Source: Drosophila miranda
Taxonomy: Eukaryota > Arthropoda > Insecta > Diptera > Drosophilidae
DNA: 64,000 bases
Assembly (NCBI RefSeq): GCF_003369915.1
Contig: NC_046675.1
Coordinates: 9,548,001-9,612,000, forward strand
Direction of reading: 5' to 3'
Part shown: piece by piece, positions 62,601 through 64,000 of the stretch
Position numbering within the stretch: the stretch's first letter is position 1
Layout of the letters: every line of letters starts with the position of its first letter
Made by a program: the position numbers and the translations under genes
The notes under the pieces: generated by a model
What the model saw: only the letters and a program-made list of their open reading frames with translations
What the model was told of the DNA's origin: nothing
Database searches by the model: none

Positions 62601-63409
62601 ATTTCACTCCAACTCAAGAAATTGTTTTCTTTTTTTTCGAAAATATCCAAATGGAAAATGGAAACCTTAATGAAGTCTTCTATATGCCAATTAAACCAAT
62701 GGCAGCTAGTAATGATAGATATGCCATAATTGTATTAAAAGAGGCTTCTGTGCCTGCGCAGTCCAGCACTTCATGTATTATACATTGCTAGAGGAGCTGG
62801 CCAAAAAAGTGTGCAGTGGTTAATCTGGCAAGACATGTAGTGCATCGAAGTTAAATTTGCTGACATGATATTTATACTGGCTCGTTATTTGGACTTGGTT
62901 TAATTAACTTTCAAAATGTGTCTTGCCAATTACCCCTAAACACACATAAGCTGCTGACTTCTTGTGACACTTTTAACCACTTTTAATTACTTGAATAAGT
63001 TAGCGATGGCTTTGATGGCTTTTGTTGCGATGGGCTCGCAGCTCTACAAAACCCACTAGGCTTGTAAGTTACTTCGATCAACTTTAAAATATTTGCTTAT
63101 AATATAAAACACATTCAAATAAACAACTGAAACAATCACAATGCTAAGTGCATTGTTTTTTATTAATCCATCAATGTTTTCTATTGAAAGGTATTGCCTA
63201 CTTTGTAGCCGGACTGGACCAGTTACACTTCATATGTATGTAGATAGAAGAGAATTTAACGTACCATTATCTATACCTTTTGGGTCTGTTTACAGTTATA
63301 TTCTATTTCACGATTTCATCTCATGTAAGTACAGTTGTATTTTATTTGCAATTAATATTTAAGAAACATATAATGCTTGGCAGTTCGGTTCAATGGGTTC
63401 CAGGCTGTC

Positions 63410-63859
63410 TTAGTAGGGTTTCTGGTTGCGATTCTTGTGGACATTACCAGATGCAACCTGAGGCTGACGAATGGGTGAAACTGGTGCAGCAGTCAGACGA
63501 GGGCGAACGGCAATGCCTGGCCCAGCAGCAGCCCGTTGGTAGGATCCAGAAGCCTGTTGGCGAGGAGCAGCGACTGAAAGGGCAGGATTACGGGATCCAG
63601 ACACACGACGAGTGGTAGCGACGGATGGAGATGGAAGAACTGATCCATGGGCGGTCACTGAACGTTGAGGCTGGGGAACAGCTGATCCAAGGACAGGTCG
63701 ATAGCGCCCTGGAGAAGCAGCAGAGATACCACCATAGCCAGATGAAGCGACACCTGAGTTACGAGATCCCACGGCTGATACTTGTCCAGCGGAAGGAAGT
63801 TGCGATCCCCGGGCCAAGACGACCAGGACACTGAGCACAGAAACAATTAGCATTGTCAT
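63410..63859 (-). CDS. Secreted low-complexity Ser/Arg/Ala/Pro-rich protein
   Basis: A single-exon minus-strand frame of 149 residues. The start MTMLIVSVLSVLVVLARGSQ is a good signal peptide with cleavage near residue 18. The rest is hydrophilic, cysteine-free and rich in Ser, Ala, Pro, Gly, Gln and Arg, with loose repeats (VGSRNSGVASS, VSGSRNPALSV). A TATAAAAG on the minus strand at 63965-63958 lies about 100 bases upstream. This type of protein is common among insect structural, glue, cuticle and reproductive secretions; I cannot assign one. The start ATG at 63859 is the only one before the signal sequence, and a second Met follows two codons later. Confidence 0.65.
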   Translation of the reverse strand: MTMLIVSVLSVLVVLARGSQLPSAGQVSAVGSRNSGVASSGYGGISAASPGRYRPVLGSAVPQPQRSVTAHGSVLPSPSVATTRRVSGSRNPALSVAAPRQQASGSYQRAAAGPGIAVRPRLTAAPVSPIRQPQVASGNVHKNRNQKPY

Positions 63860-63957
63860 ATTGATATTGTTGGTGAATTTTGGGAAATTGCTTGAGTTAT
63901 AAAAGGCTTAATTGATGCTCGAGAGACAACTGATGCTACTTCCGACAAAGGTAAGAT

Positions 63958-63965
63958 CTTTTATA
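63958..63965 (-). promoter_or_regulatory. TATA box for the minus-strand secreted-protein gene
   Basis: TATAAAAG on the minus strand, about 100 bases before the start codon, predicting a leader of about 70 bases. Confidence 0.45.
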
Positions 63966-64000
63966 CTTTATTCCAGAGCCTAAACTTTAAACTTCCTTTT

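Larger units (their letters stand above)
51386..63409. other. 12-kb gene-poor region
   Basis: No gene I can support. Open frames up to 183 codons occur near 56.1-56.9 kb, but they lack domains and overlap each other in several frames. Simple repeats: CTGG near 56638-56670, CAT near 54722-54739, CA near 58026-58043, a 26-base A run at 58295-58320, and CAACAG near 60868-60902. The region could be an intron of a large gene extending outside the window. Confidence 0.5.

Noticed and set aside
1..64000. CRISPR arrays, bacterial operons or phage genes
   Set aside because: Nothing of the kind; all recognisable genes are eukaryotic with spliceosomal introns.

Overview
The window looks like euchromatic Drosophila DNA, most likely from the obscura group. 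The support is compact genes with short GT-AG introns, a clear eclosion hormone gene (Eh), a fly-type haem peroxidase (Pxd-like), Kazal-type secreted proteins, and fragments of the DINE-1/ISY Helitron-like element in the form I associate with obscura-group flies. The species assignment is an inference. In D. melanogaster, Eh and the Sgs5 glue-gene region both lie at cytological 90B, which fits this gene set.

Layout. Bases 1-12.2 kb and 12.6-17.3 kb are gene-poor DNA with one small single-exon gene at 12.26 kb. A 31-base G run at 17.3 kb precedes a direct tandem array (about 17.76-33.86 kb) of five partial or complete units of about 4 kb. Each complete unit combines unrelated pieces: a conserved 5' block, a broken 26-29-p cysteine-protease fragment, a 792-bp inverted-repeat transposon, a tRNA-like element, a run of three small same-strand ORFs, and a 16-bp minisatellite. 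Units differ by insertions, deletions and later transposon insertions.

Bases 35.5-36.1 kb hold Eh (three exons, TATA box). From 47.25 down to 37.24 kb a Pxd-like peroxidase runs on the minus strand with nine recognisable coding exons; its first coding exon was not found. Its long first recognised intron contains two plus-strand genes: a five-exon membrane-anchored JmjC oxygenase and a two-exon Kazal-like secreted protein with a long basic tail. Two further Kazal genes (48.9 and 50.7 kb) form a tandem duplication separated by a dead Jockey-like LINE. From 51.4 to 63.4 kb I see no gene I can support. A minus-strand secreted low-complexity protein gene sits at 63.4-63.9 kb.

The most unusual feature is the array. 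Its 42-codon ORF differs among copies only at silent positions, and a 44-48 codon ORF and a basic 132-codon ORF lie beside it. This suggests a recently amplified, possibly polycistronic, unrecognised gene.
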